From DASUMF01 sp040510575 (GTDB taxonomy: Bacteria; Actinomycetota; Acidimicrobiia; IMCC26256; DASPTH01), in assembly GCA_040510575.1 (NCBI GenBank), contig JBEVIU010000106.1, positions 1-26,448 on the forward strand: 26,448 nt of DNA, read 5' to 3'. Positions within the stretch are counted from its first letter, which is position 1, and each line of letters opens with the position of its first letter. Below, piece by piece: positions 1 through 6,514 of this stretch. A program made the translations under genes and the position numbers. Under the pieces are notes generated by a model. It was given only the letters and a program-made list of their open reading frames with translations, was not told the DNA's origin and ran no database searches.

Positions 1-846
1 GGTCAGCGCTCGATCTACCACCAGGGGTGGCTCGCGTGCACCGTGCACCCACCGATCTCGGGCTGGGGCAAGTTCGAGCACGACGAGTGGGAGCTGTACG
101 ACCTCGAGCACGACCGCTCGCAGTCGAAGAACGTCGCGGCGCAGGAGCCGGACCGGCTCGAGACCCTGAAGAGCCTCTGGTTCTACTACGCGGGCATCTA
201 CAACGGCCTGCCCCTCGACGACCGGTCTGCGCTCGAGCAGATGCTCGCGGAGCGGCCGCACGAGGGCGGCGAGCGCGAGCAGTACACCTACTACCCCCAC
301 GTCGCCGACGTGCCCGAGTCCGCCGGTGTCGGGATCAACGGCCGGTCGTACACGATCGCCGCTGGCGTCGAGCTCGACTCCGCCGACGCCGAGGGCGTGC
401 TGTACGCGCACGGCGGCGTCGCGGGAGGCCACAGCCTCTACGTGAAGGACAAGCGGCTCCGGTACACGTTCAACTGGCTCGGGACGAAGCTCTACGACAT
501 CGTCGCGGACGCGGAGATCAGCCCGGGTCGCCACGTGTTCACGGCCGAGTTCGCATCTGCGGGTCCGAACGCGGATCCGGAGATGCCGGGCTTCGCCGGC
601 ACGCTGACCCTCTATGCCGACGAGACGAAGGTCGGTGAAGGCGAGATCGTCACCCAACCCGGGAACTTCTGCCTCGTGGGCGATGGCATCTGCGTCGGGC
701 GCGACAGCGCCTCACCGGTGTCACCGGAGTACACGGCGCCGTTTGCGTTCACGGGCGGCACCATCGACAAGGTGGTCGTCGACGTCTCCGGCGAGAAGTT
801 CGTCGACCACGAGGCGACGGTGATGTCGTGGTTCGCGATCGACTGA
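1..846 (+). CDS. Arylsulfatase, C-terminal part (5' end outside window)
   Basis: The frame is open from base 1 (Gly-Gln-Arg-Ser-Ile-Tyr-His...) and stops at TGA 844-846, so about 281 C-terminal residues are visible. The opening stretch (RSIYHQGW, then WELYDLEHDRSQSKN and LPLDDRS) is the usual end of the catalytic domain of large type I sulfatases, which hydrolyse sulfate esters with a formylglycine residue. The formylglycine Cys/Ser and the metal-binding Asp residues lie upstream of the window and cannot be checked. The remaining ~190 residues form a beta-rich appendix that I take to be the accessory domain found in long actinobacterial arylsulfatases. A GTG at 43 is in frame but is internal. 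Family assignment is firm; substrate is unknown. Confidence 0.88.
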   Translation, partial: GQRSIYHQGWLACTVHPPISGWGKFEHDEWELYDLEHDRSQSKNVAAQEPDRLETLKSLWFYYAGIYNGLPLDDRSALEQMLAERPHEGGEREQYTYYPHVADVPESAGVGINGRSYTIAAGVELDSADAEGVLYAHGGVAGGHSLYVKDKRLRYTFNWLGTKLYDIVADAEISPGRHVFTAEFASAGPNADPEMPGFAGTLTLYADETKVGEGEIVTQPGNFCLVGDGICVGRDSASPVSPEYTAPFAFTGGTIDKVVVDVSGEKFVDHEATVMSWFAID

Positions 847-853
847 ACGCGCG

Positions 854-1678
854 GTGAACCTTGCGGTCGCGATCCTCGTCGTGGTGGCGTCGACGGGCGT
901 CGCCATCGTGGCGATGCTCTGGGTCCGCCGGCGCGCGCCCGACGGCAGCTACTTCCACGACGGCGACCGCGCGGCCGGAGTCTTCGGCGTGCTCGCGACC
1001 GGCTTTGCGGTGCTGCTCGGGTTCGTCGTGTTCCTCGCGTTCACGAGCTACGACGCCGCGCGCGCGGGAGCCGAGGCCGAGGCGGAGATCGTGGCGCAAC
1101 AGGTGGAGACCGCCCAGCTCTTCCCTCCCGCCGTGTCGGGAAGGCTCACGCGGCAGCTGGTCTGCTACGCCCGTTCCGTTGCCGGCGTGCAGTGGGATCG
1201 GATGGAGGCCGGAACGCTCGGTGAGCAGCTCAACCCGTGGGGGGTGAAGCTGTTCCACACGCTGAAGGACGCCGATCCGCAGACCCCGACCGAGCAGGCG
1301 GCCTACAGCAAGTGGCTCGACGAGCGATCCGCGCGCGAGGAGGCGCGCAGCGACCGCATCCATGGCGCCATCGGCGTCATCCCGTCGCCGTTGTGGCTGG
1401 TGTTGTTCTTCATCTCCGGGCTGATCTTCGTCTACATGCTCTTCTTCGCCGACAGCGGCGAACGTGCAGTTGTGCAAGCGTTGCTCATGGGCACGGTGGT
1501 CGCGGTCGTGGTGTCGACCCTGTTGCTGTTGCAGTTCCTGAACCATCCGTTTCATGAAGGCGTGGGTGGCCTTCGGCCCGACGCGATGCAGCGAACGCTG
1601 CAGGTCATCGACCAGGAGCTGACCTCGAGCGGCACAGTGGCGAACCTTCCCTGCGACGGCAGAGGGAATGCCCAATAG
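854..1678 (+). CDS. DUF4239-type (bestrophin-like) integral membrane protein
   Basis: A 274-residue protein starting at GTG 854, seven bases after the sulfatase stop, so probably cotranscribed. Hydrophobic segments lie near residues 4-24, 41-63, 179-197 and 208-229. Between the two pairs is a charged helical region rich in Glu, Ala and Arg. This two-plus-two membrane layout with a central soluble helical domain matches the DUF4239 family, which is widespread in bacteria and has no settled function. No catalytic motif is visible. The start is supported by spacing and by the hydrophobic N-terminus. It converges with the small gene at 1686-1832, leaving seven bases between the stops. Confidence 0.75.
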   Translation: MNLAVAILVVVASTGVAIVAMLWVRRRAPDGSYFHDGDRAAGVFGVLATGFAVLLGFVVFLAFTSYDAARAGAEAEAEIVAQQVETAQLFPPAVSGRLTRQLVCYARSVAGVQWDRMEAGTLGEQLNPWGVKLFHTLKDADPQTPTEQAAYSKWLDERSAREEARSDRIHGAIGVIPSPLWLVLFFISGLIFVYMLFFADSGERAVVQALLMGTVVAVVVSTLLLLQFLNHPFHEGVGGLRPDAMQRTLQVIDQELTSSGTVANLPCDGRGNAQ

Positions 1679-1685
1679 TTGGCGA

Positions 1686-1832
1686 CTAGTTGATGATGCG
1701 AGCAGCACTGCCCGCGACCGCGAGCATCCCAACGCCGATGAGCGTGGCGCCAGCGGTCGGGAACTTGTGCACCACGGCCGCGACACCCGCCGCGATGAGT
1801 GCAGCAGCGACGAGACAGAACACGAACGCCAT
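1686..1832 (-). CDS. Small two-helix membrane protein, 48 aa
   Basis: A 48-residue hydrophobic protein of two membrane segments joined by a short loop containing HKFPTAG, ending in AARIIN. The frame stays open upstream to GTG 1916, but ATG 1832 is preferred. It follows a good ribosome-binding site (GGAGGTG about 8 bases upstream, 1841-1847 on the complement) and begins directly with a membrane segment. The upstream extension is hydrophilic and unremarkable. The function is unknown. Similar small paired-helix proteins are common in actinobacteria. Confidence reflects the clear ribosome-binding site and amino-acid composition rather than any recognised family. Confidence 0.55.
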   Translation of the reverse strand: MAFVFCLVAAALIAAGVAAVVHKFPTAGATLIGVGMLAVAGSAARIIN

Positions 1833-1966
1833 TGCGGAGCCACCTCCGATGAAGTGAGCGTCTGCCGCGCTCGCACTTGTCGAGGCCTCTAAGTGCCCTG
1901 CGAGTGGGTGGTGCAAACGTCAATCGGGAGTGACGTCGGCGACATCGCGTCTGGGCCTGCGCCGCG

Positions 1967-1972
1967 TACTCT
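1967..1972 (+). promoter_or_regulatory. -10 hexamer TACTCT, leaderless promoter
   Basis: TACTCT ends 7 nt before GTG 1980, placing the expected transcription start at or next to the start codon. This is the layout of actinobacterial leaderless genes and the main reason for choosing GTG 1980. No ribosome-binding site precedes that codon. Confidence 0.5.
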
Positions 1973-1979
1973 CACGTTC

Positions 1980-2273
1980 GTGCCGAAGACCGTCTTGGTG
2001 TGTCGCAAATGCAAACACCAAGACTGCCTGGTCGACGTGCTCGGCGCACACGCGAACGTGTCGATCCAACGAGTCAGATGCCAGAAGATCTGCGATGGCC
2101 CTGTCGTTGGACTGCAAGTCGGTGGGCAGATGGAATGGTTCGAGCGGGTCAGGTCGCTGAAGGAAATCGCGGCACTGGTGCACCTCACCAGGAAGAAGCA
2201 TTCGTCCGCGATCCCGAAACCGCTGCGGAAGCGGCGAGTGAAGAGCTTCGCAGGACGTCAGCCGCGCATGTAG
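1980..2273 (+). CDS. Probable thioredoxin-fold [2Fe-2S] ferredoxin-like protein, 97 aa
   Basis: The protein begins VPKTVLVCRKCKHQDC. Five cysteines are seen: C8, C11, C16, C34 and C38. The C34-x3-C38-DGPVV segment, followed by a Gly-rich strand and EWFERVRS, resembles the second half of thioredoxin-like [2Fe-2S] ferredoxins (NuoE-like Cx3C followed by Gly-Pro). In that fold one N-terminal Cys plus a downstream Cys and a Cx3C pair hold the cluster. The tail (residues 71-97) is strongly basic. The frame is open from GTG 1893, but GTG 1980 is preferred because a -10 element sits 7 nt upstream and the protein then starts at the first beta-strand. It might instead bind zinc through the N-terminal CxxC. 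The redox partner is unknown. Confidence 0.65.
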   Translation: MPKTVLVCRKCKHQDCLVDVLGAHANVSIQRVRCQKICDGPVVGLQVGGQMEWFERVRSLKEIAALVHLTRKKHSSAIPKPLRKRRVKSFAGRQPRM

Positions 2274-2318
2274 CGACGGGCCGACTCGCTGCCGACCCCT
2301 ACGAGGGCCTGCCTCGCG

Positions 2319-2516
2319 TCACGCGGTGCGGCTGGGGGAGGTGTCCGAGCCGGCTCTGAGGCGGGCGAGGTCGATGAGCCCGCTCACCAGCAGGAACGCG
2401 CCCAGCGCGATGGTGACGATGTTCCAGCCGCTCAGACCATCGCCGATTGCGTCGAAGGTGTCGGAGACGATGATCAGGATGCCGACGAGGACCAGCGCGA
2501 TTGCTCGGGTTCGCAT
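2319..2516 (-). CDS. Small two-helix membrane protein, 65 aa
   Basis: ATG 2516 to TGA 2319 encodes MRTRAIALVLVG..., with one hydrophobic segment at residues 5-18 and a second at about residues 32-50, separated by a short loop (DTFDAIGDGLSGW). The C-terminal tail is polar. The positively charged N-terminus would stay inside. A TACGAT element lies 6 nt upstream of the ATG, so it is probably transcribed leaderless as its own unit. It converges with the [2Fe-2S] protein gene; the 45-bp gap between the stops holds no clear hairpin. I recognise no family. Confidence 0.65.
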   Translation of the reverse strand: MRTRAIALVLVGILIIVSDTFDAIGDGLSGWNIVTIALGAFLLVSGLIDLARLRAGSDTSPSRTA

Positions 2517-2522
2517 GCGCGC

Positions 2523-2528
2523 ATCGTA
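2523..2528 (-). promoter_or_regulatory. -10 hexamer TACGAT, leaderless promoter
   Basis: On the minus strand TACGAT is followed by 6 nt (GCGCGC on that strand) and then ATG 2516. No ribosome-binding site is present, which is consistent with leaderless initiation of the 65-residue membrane protein. Confidence 0.5.
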
Positions 2529-2601
2529 GCCAGCAGGCCCGCGTTGCGGTCGGAACCTGTAGGTGCGACAACCCGGCTGACCTGTGCGATGCGCCGAAAG
2601 G

Positions 2602-2721
2602 TCAGCCGCTGCCGCCGACCTCGGTGACCGGTGAGCCGCAGTCGGGGCACCTGCGTGCCGCGTCGTCTTCCAGGTGCACGAACCCGTGCTCGGTGCAGAA
2701 GTACCGCTTCGTCGCTGCCAT
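2602..2721 (-). CDS. 39-residue zinc-ribbon protein
   Basis: ATG 2721 to TGA 2602 encodes 39 residues: MAATKRYFCTEHGFVHLEDD, then AARRCPDCGSPVTEVGGSG. C9 and H12 form a CxxH knuckle and C25-P-D-C28-G a CxxC knuckle, a compact zinc ribbon of the rubredoxin-like or FmdB-like kind. A clear ribosome-binding site (GGGAGG) lies about 5 nt before the ATG. The gene is short enough to be missed by ordinary gene calling. Possible roles are a protein-protein adaptor or a metal-binding regulator; nothing in the sequence decides. The match of motif, start and ribosome-binding site makes a chance ORF unlikely. Confidence 0.75.
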   Translation of the reverse strand: MAATKRYFCTEHGFVHLEDDAARRCPDCGSPVTEVGGSG

Positions 2722-2879
2722 CACGCCTCCCCTCTAGAGACCCAACAACCACAACGTGCGGGCGACATGTTACCGAGCACCGCCCCGCGCGAAACACTCG
2801 GCGCTCGCCAAATCTGCTCCCCAGCGTGGGCCCTCTCGGCACACGCAGGCCGACTCGGAGTGACCCTGCGCAGGCTCAA

Positions 2880-2885
2880 TACAAT
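2880..2885 (+). promoter_or_regulatory. -10 hexamer TACAAT, near-leaderless promoter
   Basis: TACAAT is followed by 8 nt and then GTG 2894. It is one of the best -10 matches in the window, and there is no ribosome-binding site between it and the start codon, so transcription probably begins at or just before the GTG. Confidence 0.55.
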
Positions 2886-2893
2886 CGCCGATC

Positions 2894-3757
2894 GTGACGG
2901 CAGAACGCGCAGAGGCGCCAGAGAACTTCTACGCGCCCGATGGGTACGTGTGCCACATCGACGGGGACGCCGCGTACGCGTTCGCACGCGCGACCAACGA
3001 CGGCAACGAGCGCTACGTGAACGGCGAGGCGGTGCCGCCGATGTTCACCGCACAGTTCGCGCTCGGCGCGCAGACGTTCGGCCGACGCCCGTCGACGCCC
3101 CAGCCCGACAGCGTCGGCGCTCCGCACTCCGTGCACGGCGAGCACGACGTGGTCTTCCACGGCCCCGTCCTGCCCAGGATGACCCTGCGGATCGAGGCCG
3201 ACCTCTTCGGTGCGCAGCAGACCAAGGGCGGCGTGCTCGCCACCCAGCGCTTCATGTTCTCCGACGAGCACGGCGCCCCGCTCGTCGAGCACCTGTGGGG
3301 GAACTTCCACATCGGCGGCACGATCTCGCCGGATGTCGGCACACCCGTGCCCGACCACACCTTTCCGGAGAGCGCCCGGGCGCATCCCGTCGGCAGCAGA
3401 ACGGTGACGGTCGACCGCGATCAGCAGTATCGCTTCGCCGGGGTGTCGAACGATCACGCCCCGCACGCGACCACCGAGGCCGCCGCGCAGCGCGAGGGCT
3501 ACCCGGCCAAGATCCTGCAGGGCATGTGCACGTTCGCCCTCGCCAGCGCGGTGCTCGTCGATCTGCTGGCCGACGGAGACCCGCACCGGCTCCGCCGCCT
3601 TGCCGGCCGCTTCTCGGCGCCCGCGATGGCCGCCCGCGACTTCGTGGTGCACGCATACGACGCCGGCACCACCCCCGACGGCCGTTCCTCGTTCGCGTTC
3701 GAAGCGATCCAGGATGGCGTCGTCGTGCTCAAGCACGGGCGCGTCGAGCTCAGCTAG
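2894..3757 (+). CDS. MaoC-like double hot-dog acyl-CoA hydratase
   Basis: The 287-residue length and organisation fit two tandem hot-dog domains. The N-terminal half (residues ~12-150) resembles the FAS1-like dehydratase region. The C-terminal half (~165-287) carries the hydratase-2-like segment YRFAGVSNDHAPH, followed by a loop ending in ILQGMCTFALAS. Enzymes of this family add water to trans-2-enoyl-CoA to give the (R)-3-hydroxyacyl-CoA, in the cytosol. The usual signature is S-G-D-x-N-P-x-H. Here D187 and H191 are present, but the Asn is Ala and one residue is missing, so activity or substrate may differ. The GTG start is supported by TACAAT 8 nt upstream. It probably works with the nearby acyl-CoA dehydrogenases, though it is transcribed on its own. 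Confidence 0.8.
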   Translation: MTAERAEAPENFYAPDGYVCHIDGDAAYAFARATNDGNERYVNGEAVPPMFTAQFALGAQTFGRRPSTPQPDSVGAPHSVHGEHDVVFHGPVLPRMTLRIEADLFGAQQTKGGVLATQRFMFSDEHGAPLVEHLWGNFHIGGTISPDVGTPVPDHTFPESARAHPVGSRTVTVDRDQQYRFAGVSNDHAPHATTEAAAQREGYPAKILQGMCTFALASAVLVDLLADGDPHRLRRLAGRFSAPAMAARDFVVHAYDAGTTPDGRSSFAFEAIQDGVVVLKHGRVELS

Positions 3758-3844
3758 CTGGGCTGGGCACGGGGGGTGCCGATCGGCACTCCTCACGGAC
3801 GGCGCAAGTGGGCAACCGCCCGCGAACATCGCTTGAATGAGCGC

Positions 3845-5332
3845 ATGAAGCGTCTGGAGCACTGGATCGGCGGCGAGCTGGTGGCGGGCTCGTCGGGCCG
3901 CACCGCACCCGTCTTCGACCCTGCGCTCGGCGAGCAGACCACGGAGGTCGACCTCGCCGACGCGTCCGATGTCGACCGCGCGGTCACGACCGCGCTCGCG
4001 GCGTTCCCTGGCTGGCGCGCCACCGGCCTCTCGCGACGCGCCGAGGTGTTGTTCTCGATGCGCGAGCTCGTCGACGCGAACCGCAAGGAGCTCGCGAGCG
4101 CGATCACCGCGGAGCACGGCAAGGTGCTCTCCGACGCCGAGGGCGAGGTCGCACGTGGCCTCGAGAACCTCGAGTTCGCGTGCGGCATCCCGCACCTGAT
4201 GAAGGGCGCGTTCTCCGCGCAGGTGTCGACCGGCATCGACGTCCACTCGGTGCACGAGCCACTCGGCGTGGTCGCGGGGATCACGCCGTTCAACTTCCCG
4301 GCAATGGTTCCGCTCTGGATGATGCCGAACGCGATCGCATGCGGGAACTGCTTCGTGCTGAAGCCCAGCGAGAAGGATCCGTCCGCGTCGTTGCTGCTGG
4401 CCGAGCTCTGGCAACAAGCGGGCCTGCCCGACGGCGTGCTCAACGTCGTGCAGGGTGACGCGATCGCGGTGGAACGGATCCTCGAGCACCCCGATGTCGC
4501 GGCGGTGTCGTTCGTCGGCTCCACACCGATCGCGCGCCACATCTACACGACGGCCGCGAGTCACGGGAAGCGCGTGCAGGCCCTCGGCGGCGCCAAGAAC
4601 CACATGGTCGTCCTCCCCGACGCCGACGTCGACGTCGCGGCCGACGCGGCGGTGTCGGCCGGGTACGGGTCGGCCGGCGAGCGGTGCATGGCCGTCTCGG
4701 TGATCGTGGCGGTCGGTGCGGTCGCCGACCCGCTGATCACCGCGATCGCCGATCGTCTCGACCGGTTGCAGGTCGGCCCCGGCGACGACCCTTCGTCCGA
4801 CATGGGCCCGCTCATCACCGGGGAGCACCGCGACCGCGTGGCCGGCTACCTCGAGGAGCCTGCGCTCGGCGGCTCACGAGTCGTCGTCGACGGCCGCGCC
4901 ACCACGCCTCGTGGTCCGGGGTTCTTCCTCGGGCCGAGCCTGCTCGACGGCGTCACCCCCGGGAGCCGCGTGTACGACGACGAGATCTTCGGGCCGGTGC
5001 TGTCCGTGGTGCGCGTCGACACCTTCGACGAAGCCGTCGGACTCGTCAACGCGAGCCCGTATGCGAACGGCACCGCGGTGTTCACGCGTGACGGCGGCGC
5101 CGCCCGCAGGTTCAGCACCGACGCGCAGGTCGGCATGGTGGGAGTGAACGTGCCGATCCCGGTACCGGTCAGCTCGTTCAGCTTCGGCGGCTGGCGCTCG
5201 AGCCTCTTCGGCGACAGCCACATGTACGGCCCGGCCACCATCGACTTCTACACGCGCACGAAGGTCGTCACGTCGCGGTGGCCCGACCCCGCCACGAGCA
5301 CCGTCGACCTCGGCTTCCCGCGCAACCGATGA
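3845..5332 (+). CDS. mmsA: CoA-acylating methylmalonate-semialdehyde dehydrogenase
   Basis: The 495-residue aldehyde-dehydrogenase-superfamily protein converts (methyl)malonate semialdehyde plus CoA and NAD+ to propionyl-CoA or acetyl-CoA, NADH and CO2, classically in valine and inositol breakdown. Family marks seen are the N-terminal HWIGGELV strand, GVVAGITPFNFPAM, the FVGSTPIARHIY loop, LGGAKNHMVVLPDAD and the nucleophile loop SAGERCMAVS with Cys281. The usual catalytic Glu of hydrolytic ALDHs is replaced by Asn in GGAKNH, as expected for MMSDH. ATG 3845 is chosen because it begins right at the conserved N-terminus. A weak -10 candidate, TTGAAT (3833-3838), lies 6 nt upstream. The frame continues upstream to 3776 without family similarity. 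The lyase-like gene follows after 13 nt. Confidence 0.93.
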   Translation: MKRLEHWIGGELVAGSSGRTAPVFDPALGEQTTEVDLADASDVDRAVTTALAAFPGWRATGLSRRAEVLFSMRELVDANRKELASAITAEHGKVLSDAEGEVARGLENLEFACGIPHLMKGAFSAQVSTGIDVHSVHEPLGVVAGITPFNFPAMVPLWMMPNAIACGNCFVLKPSEKDPSASLLLAELWQQAGLPDGVLNVVQGDAIAVERILEHPDVAAVSFVGSTPIARHIYTTAASHGKRVQALGGAKNHMVVLPDADVDVAADAAVSAGYGSAGERCMAVSVIVAVGAVADPLITAIADRLDRLQVGPGDDPSSDMGPLITGEHRDRVAGYLEEPALGGSRVVVDGRATTPRGPGFFLGPSLLDGVTPGSRVYDDEIFGPVLSVVRVDTFDEAVGLVNASPYANGTAVFTRDGGAARRFSTDAQVGMVGVNVPIPVPVSSFSFGGWRSSLFGDSHMYGPATIDFYTRTKVVTSRWPDPATSTVDLGFPRNR

Positions 5333-5345
5333 GAACGGAGCGATC

Positions 5346-6203
5346 ATGACCGACCCGCGCGCGGCGCTGCGAGCGCTGCTCGACGGCCCGGAGCCCTTCA
5401 TCGCCGCCGACTGCTACAGCGCGCTGACTGCGCGCATCGTGGAGCACGTCGGGTTCAAGGTGGCGTACATGGGCGGGCACGCCACCGGCATGATGCACCG
5501 CGCCATCCCCGACAACGGGGTCTTCTCCCCCACCGAGATGATCGAGATCTCCGGTCACGTCGCCGAAGCGATCGAGATCCCGCTCGTGGTCGACGCCGAC
5601 CAGGCCGGGGAGTCGGTTGCCGACGTCTACCGCTCGATCCGCCACTACGAGCGCGCCGGCGTCGCGGGCGTCCACATCGAGGACGAGATCGCGCCGAAGC
5701 ACTCGAGCTGGGACGGTCCACTCCTGCCGATCCCCGACATGCAGGTTCGCATCGCGGCCGCGGTCGACGGGCGGCGCGACGACGCCTTCGTGATCATCGC
5801 CCGCTCCGACGAGCTCTACAGCGTCGGCGGGGGCGGCACCGGCTCGCTCGAGAACGCGATCGAGCGCGGGGTCGCGTACGCGGAGGCCGGTGCCGACGCC
5901 TTCCTGCCGACGTTCGCCTCCGAGGAGCAACTCGCCGCGATCGCGGCCGAGGTCAAGATTCCGCTCGGCGGCTACGGCCCGCTCGTGCCGGGCGTGCACT
6001 TCAGCCTGTTCACCGGGTTCGGCACCGCCGGCGCGGCGCGCGTGCACTACGAGCTCGCGACGCACCTGCTCGAGCACGGCGAGATCCCCACCGACGCCTT
6101 CGCCTTCCCCGACAAGGACGAGCTGATCCGGCAGGGCCTCTACGACGACCTGGTGCGCGGCTGGGCCGAGCGCACCGGCCGACCCGTGCGCGCCGACGGC
6201 TGA
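5346..6203 (+). CDS. Isocitrate lyase/PEP mutase superfamily protein (2-methylisocitrate lyase-like)
   Basis: A 285-residue TIM-barrel protein of the PrpB/phosphoenolpyruvate-mutase superfamily, which makes or breaks C-C or C-P bonds of oxaloacetate-like 2-oxo acids with Mg2+. Seen are the N-terminal ADCYSALTARIVEH strand, metal ligands D83 and D85 in VVDAD, and E112 in VHIEDE. The loop after it reads PKHSSWDG where lyases have K-(K/R)-C-G-H, so the acid/base Cys is replaced (Ser120 by alignment). The usual T-G-Y-G after DAD is QAGES. A true isocitrate or methylisocitrate lyase is therefore doubtful; an oxaloacetate-decarboxylase-like or dimethylmalate-lyase-like enzyme fits better. GGAG precedes the ATG by 7 nt, and the 13-nt gap from mmsA suggests one operon. 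Confidence 0.82.
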   Translation: MTDPRAALRALLDGPEPFIAADCYSALTARIVEHVGFKVAYMGGHATGMMHRAIPDNGVFSPTEMIEISGHVAEAIEIPLVVDADQAGESVADVYRSIRHYERAGVAGVHIEDEIAPKHSSWDGPLLPIPDMQVRIAAAVDGRRDDAFVIIARSDELYSVGGGGTGSLENAIERGVAYAEAGADAFLPTFASEEQLAAIAAEVKIPLGGYGPLVPGVHFSLFTGFGTAGAARVHYELATHLLEHGEIPTDAFAFPDKDELIRQGLYDDLVRGWAERTGRPVRADG

Positions 6204-6324
6204 CGACGCAGCTGCTCGAAGGCAGGGCCGGTCCCGTTGAGAGTGATCGGCTGCACCCTGCTCAGGCCCTTTCCCGCACCAGCGCAACCTTCTGGGCCGC
6301 TGGATCGGTTACGCAGCCGGTGCG

Positions 6325-6366
6325 GGTGCGCCGCTGCGGCGCCGGGGGGTAGCGCGGCGGCGCACC
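6325..6366. terminator. 13-bp hairpin between convergent genes
   Basis: GGTGCGCCGCTGC (6325-6337) pairs with GCGGCGGCGCACC (6354-6366) with a single G-T pair and a 16-nt loop. It lies between the lyase gene ending at 6203 and the minus-strand genes ending at 6411 and 6515, where a bidirectional terminator is expected. There is no U-run, which is common for high-GC actinobacteria. Confidence 0.55.
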
Positions 6367-6381
6367 GACACCACTCCGGAC

Positions 6382-6398
6382 CGCGGGTCAGACCCGCG
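6382..6398. terminator. Second short hairpin next to the first
   Basis: CGCGGGTC and GACCCGCG form a perfect 8-bp inverted repeat around one base. As RNA it would fold with a 5-6 bp stem. It starts 13 nt before the minus-strand stop at 6411, so it probably serves termination of the ACAD transcript. Confidence 0.4.
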
Positions 6399-6410
6399 TC
6401 GTCCAGCGGA

Positions 6411-6485
6411 TCAGATCACGATGAGCTCGTCGTGATCGGTGATCGGGAGCTCGCCGTACTCAGGGCGGTAGGTCTCGTCAGGCAT
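6411..6485 (-). CDS. Possible 24-residue small ORF downstream of acyl-CoA dehydrogenase
   Basis: ATG 6485 to TGA 6411 encodes 24 residues beginning MPDETYRPEYGELPI and ending DELIVI. It is acidic, with an AGGGAG ribosome-binding site about 7 nt before the ATG. It starts 29 nt after the stop of the acyl-CoA dehydrogenase and would be cotranscribed with it, with a hairpin just beyond its stop. It does not read into the ACAD in the same frame. It could be a genuine small protein, a remnant of a lost gene, or chance. I recognise no family. Confidence 0.3.
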   Translation of the reverse strand: MPDETYRPEYGELPITDHDELIVI

Positions 6486-6514
6486 CAGTGCTCCCTGGTC
6501 GGGCTGCGCCGTCG

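Noticed and set aside
749..1876. 375-codon open frame on the minus strand
   Set aside because: It covers the DUF4239-type gene antisense and is highly Arg-rich with no recognisable fold.
2876..4828. 650-codon open frame on the minus strand
   Set aside because: It lies opposite the MaoC and mmsA genes, is Arg/His/Val-rich, has no domain, and is the expected antisense shadow of GC-rich third positions.
5268..6287. 339-codon open frame on the minus strand
   Set aside because: It is the antisense of the lyase gene, lacks motifs and overlaps the end of mmsA.
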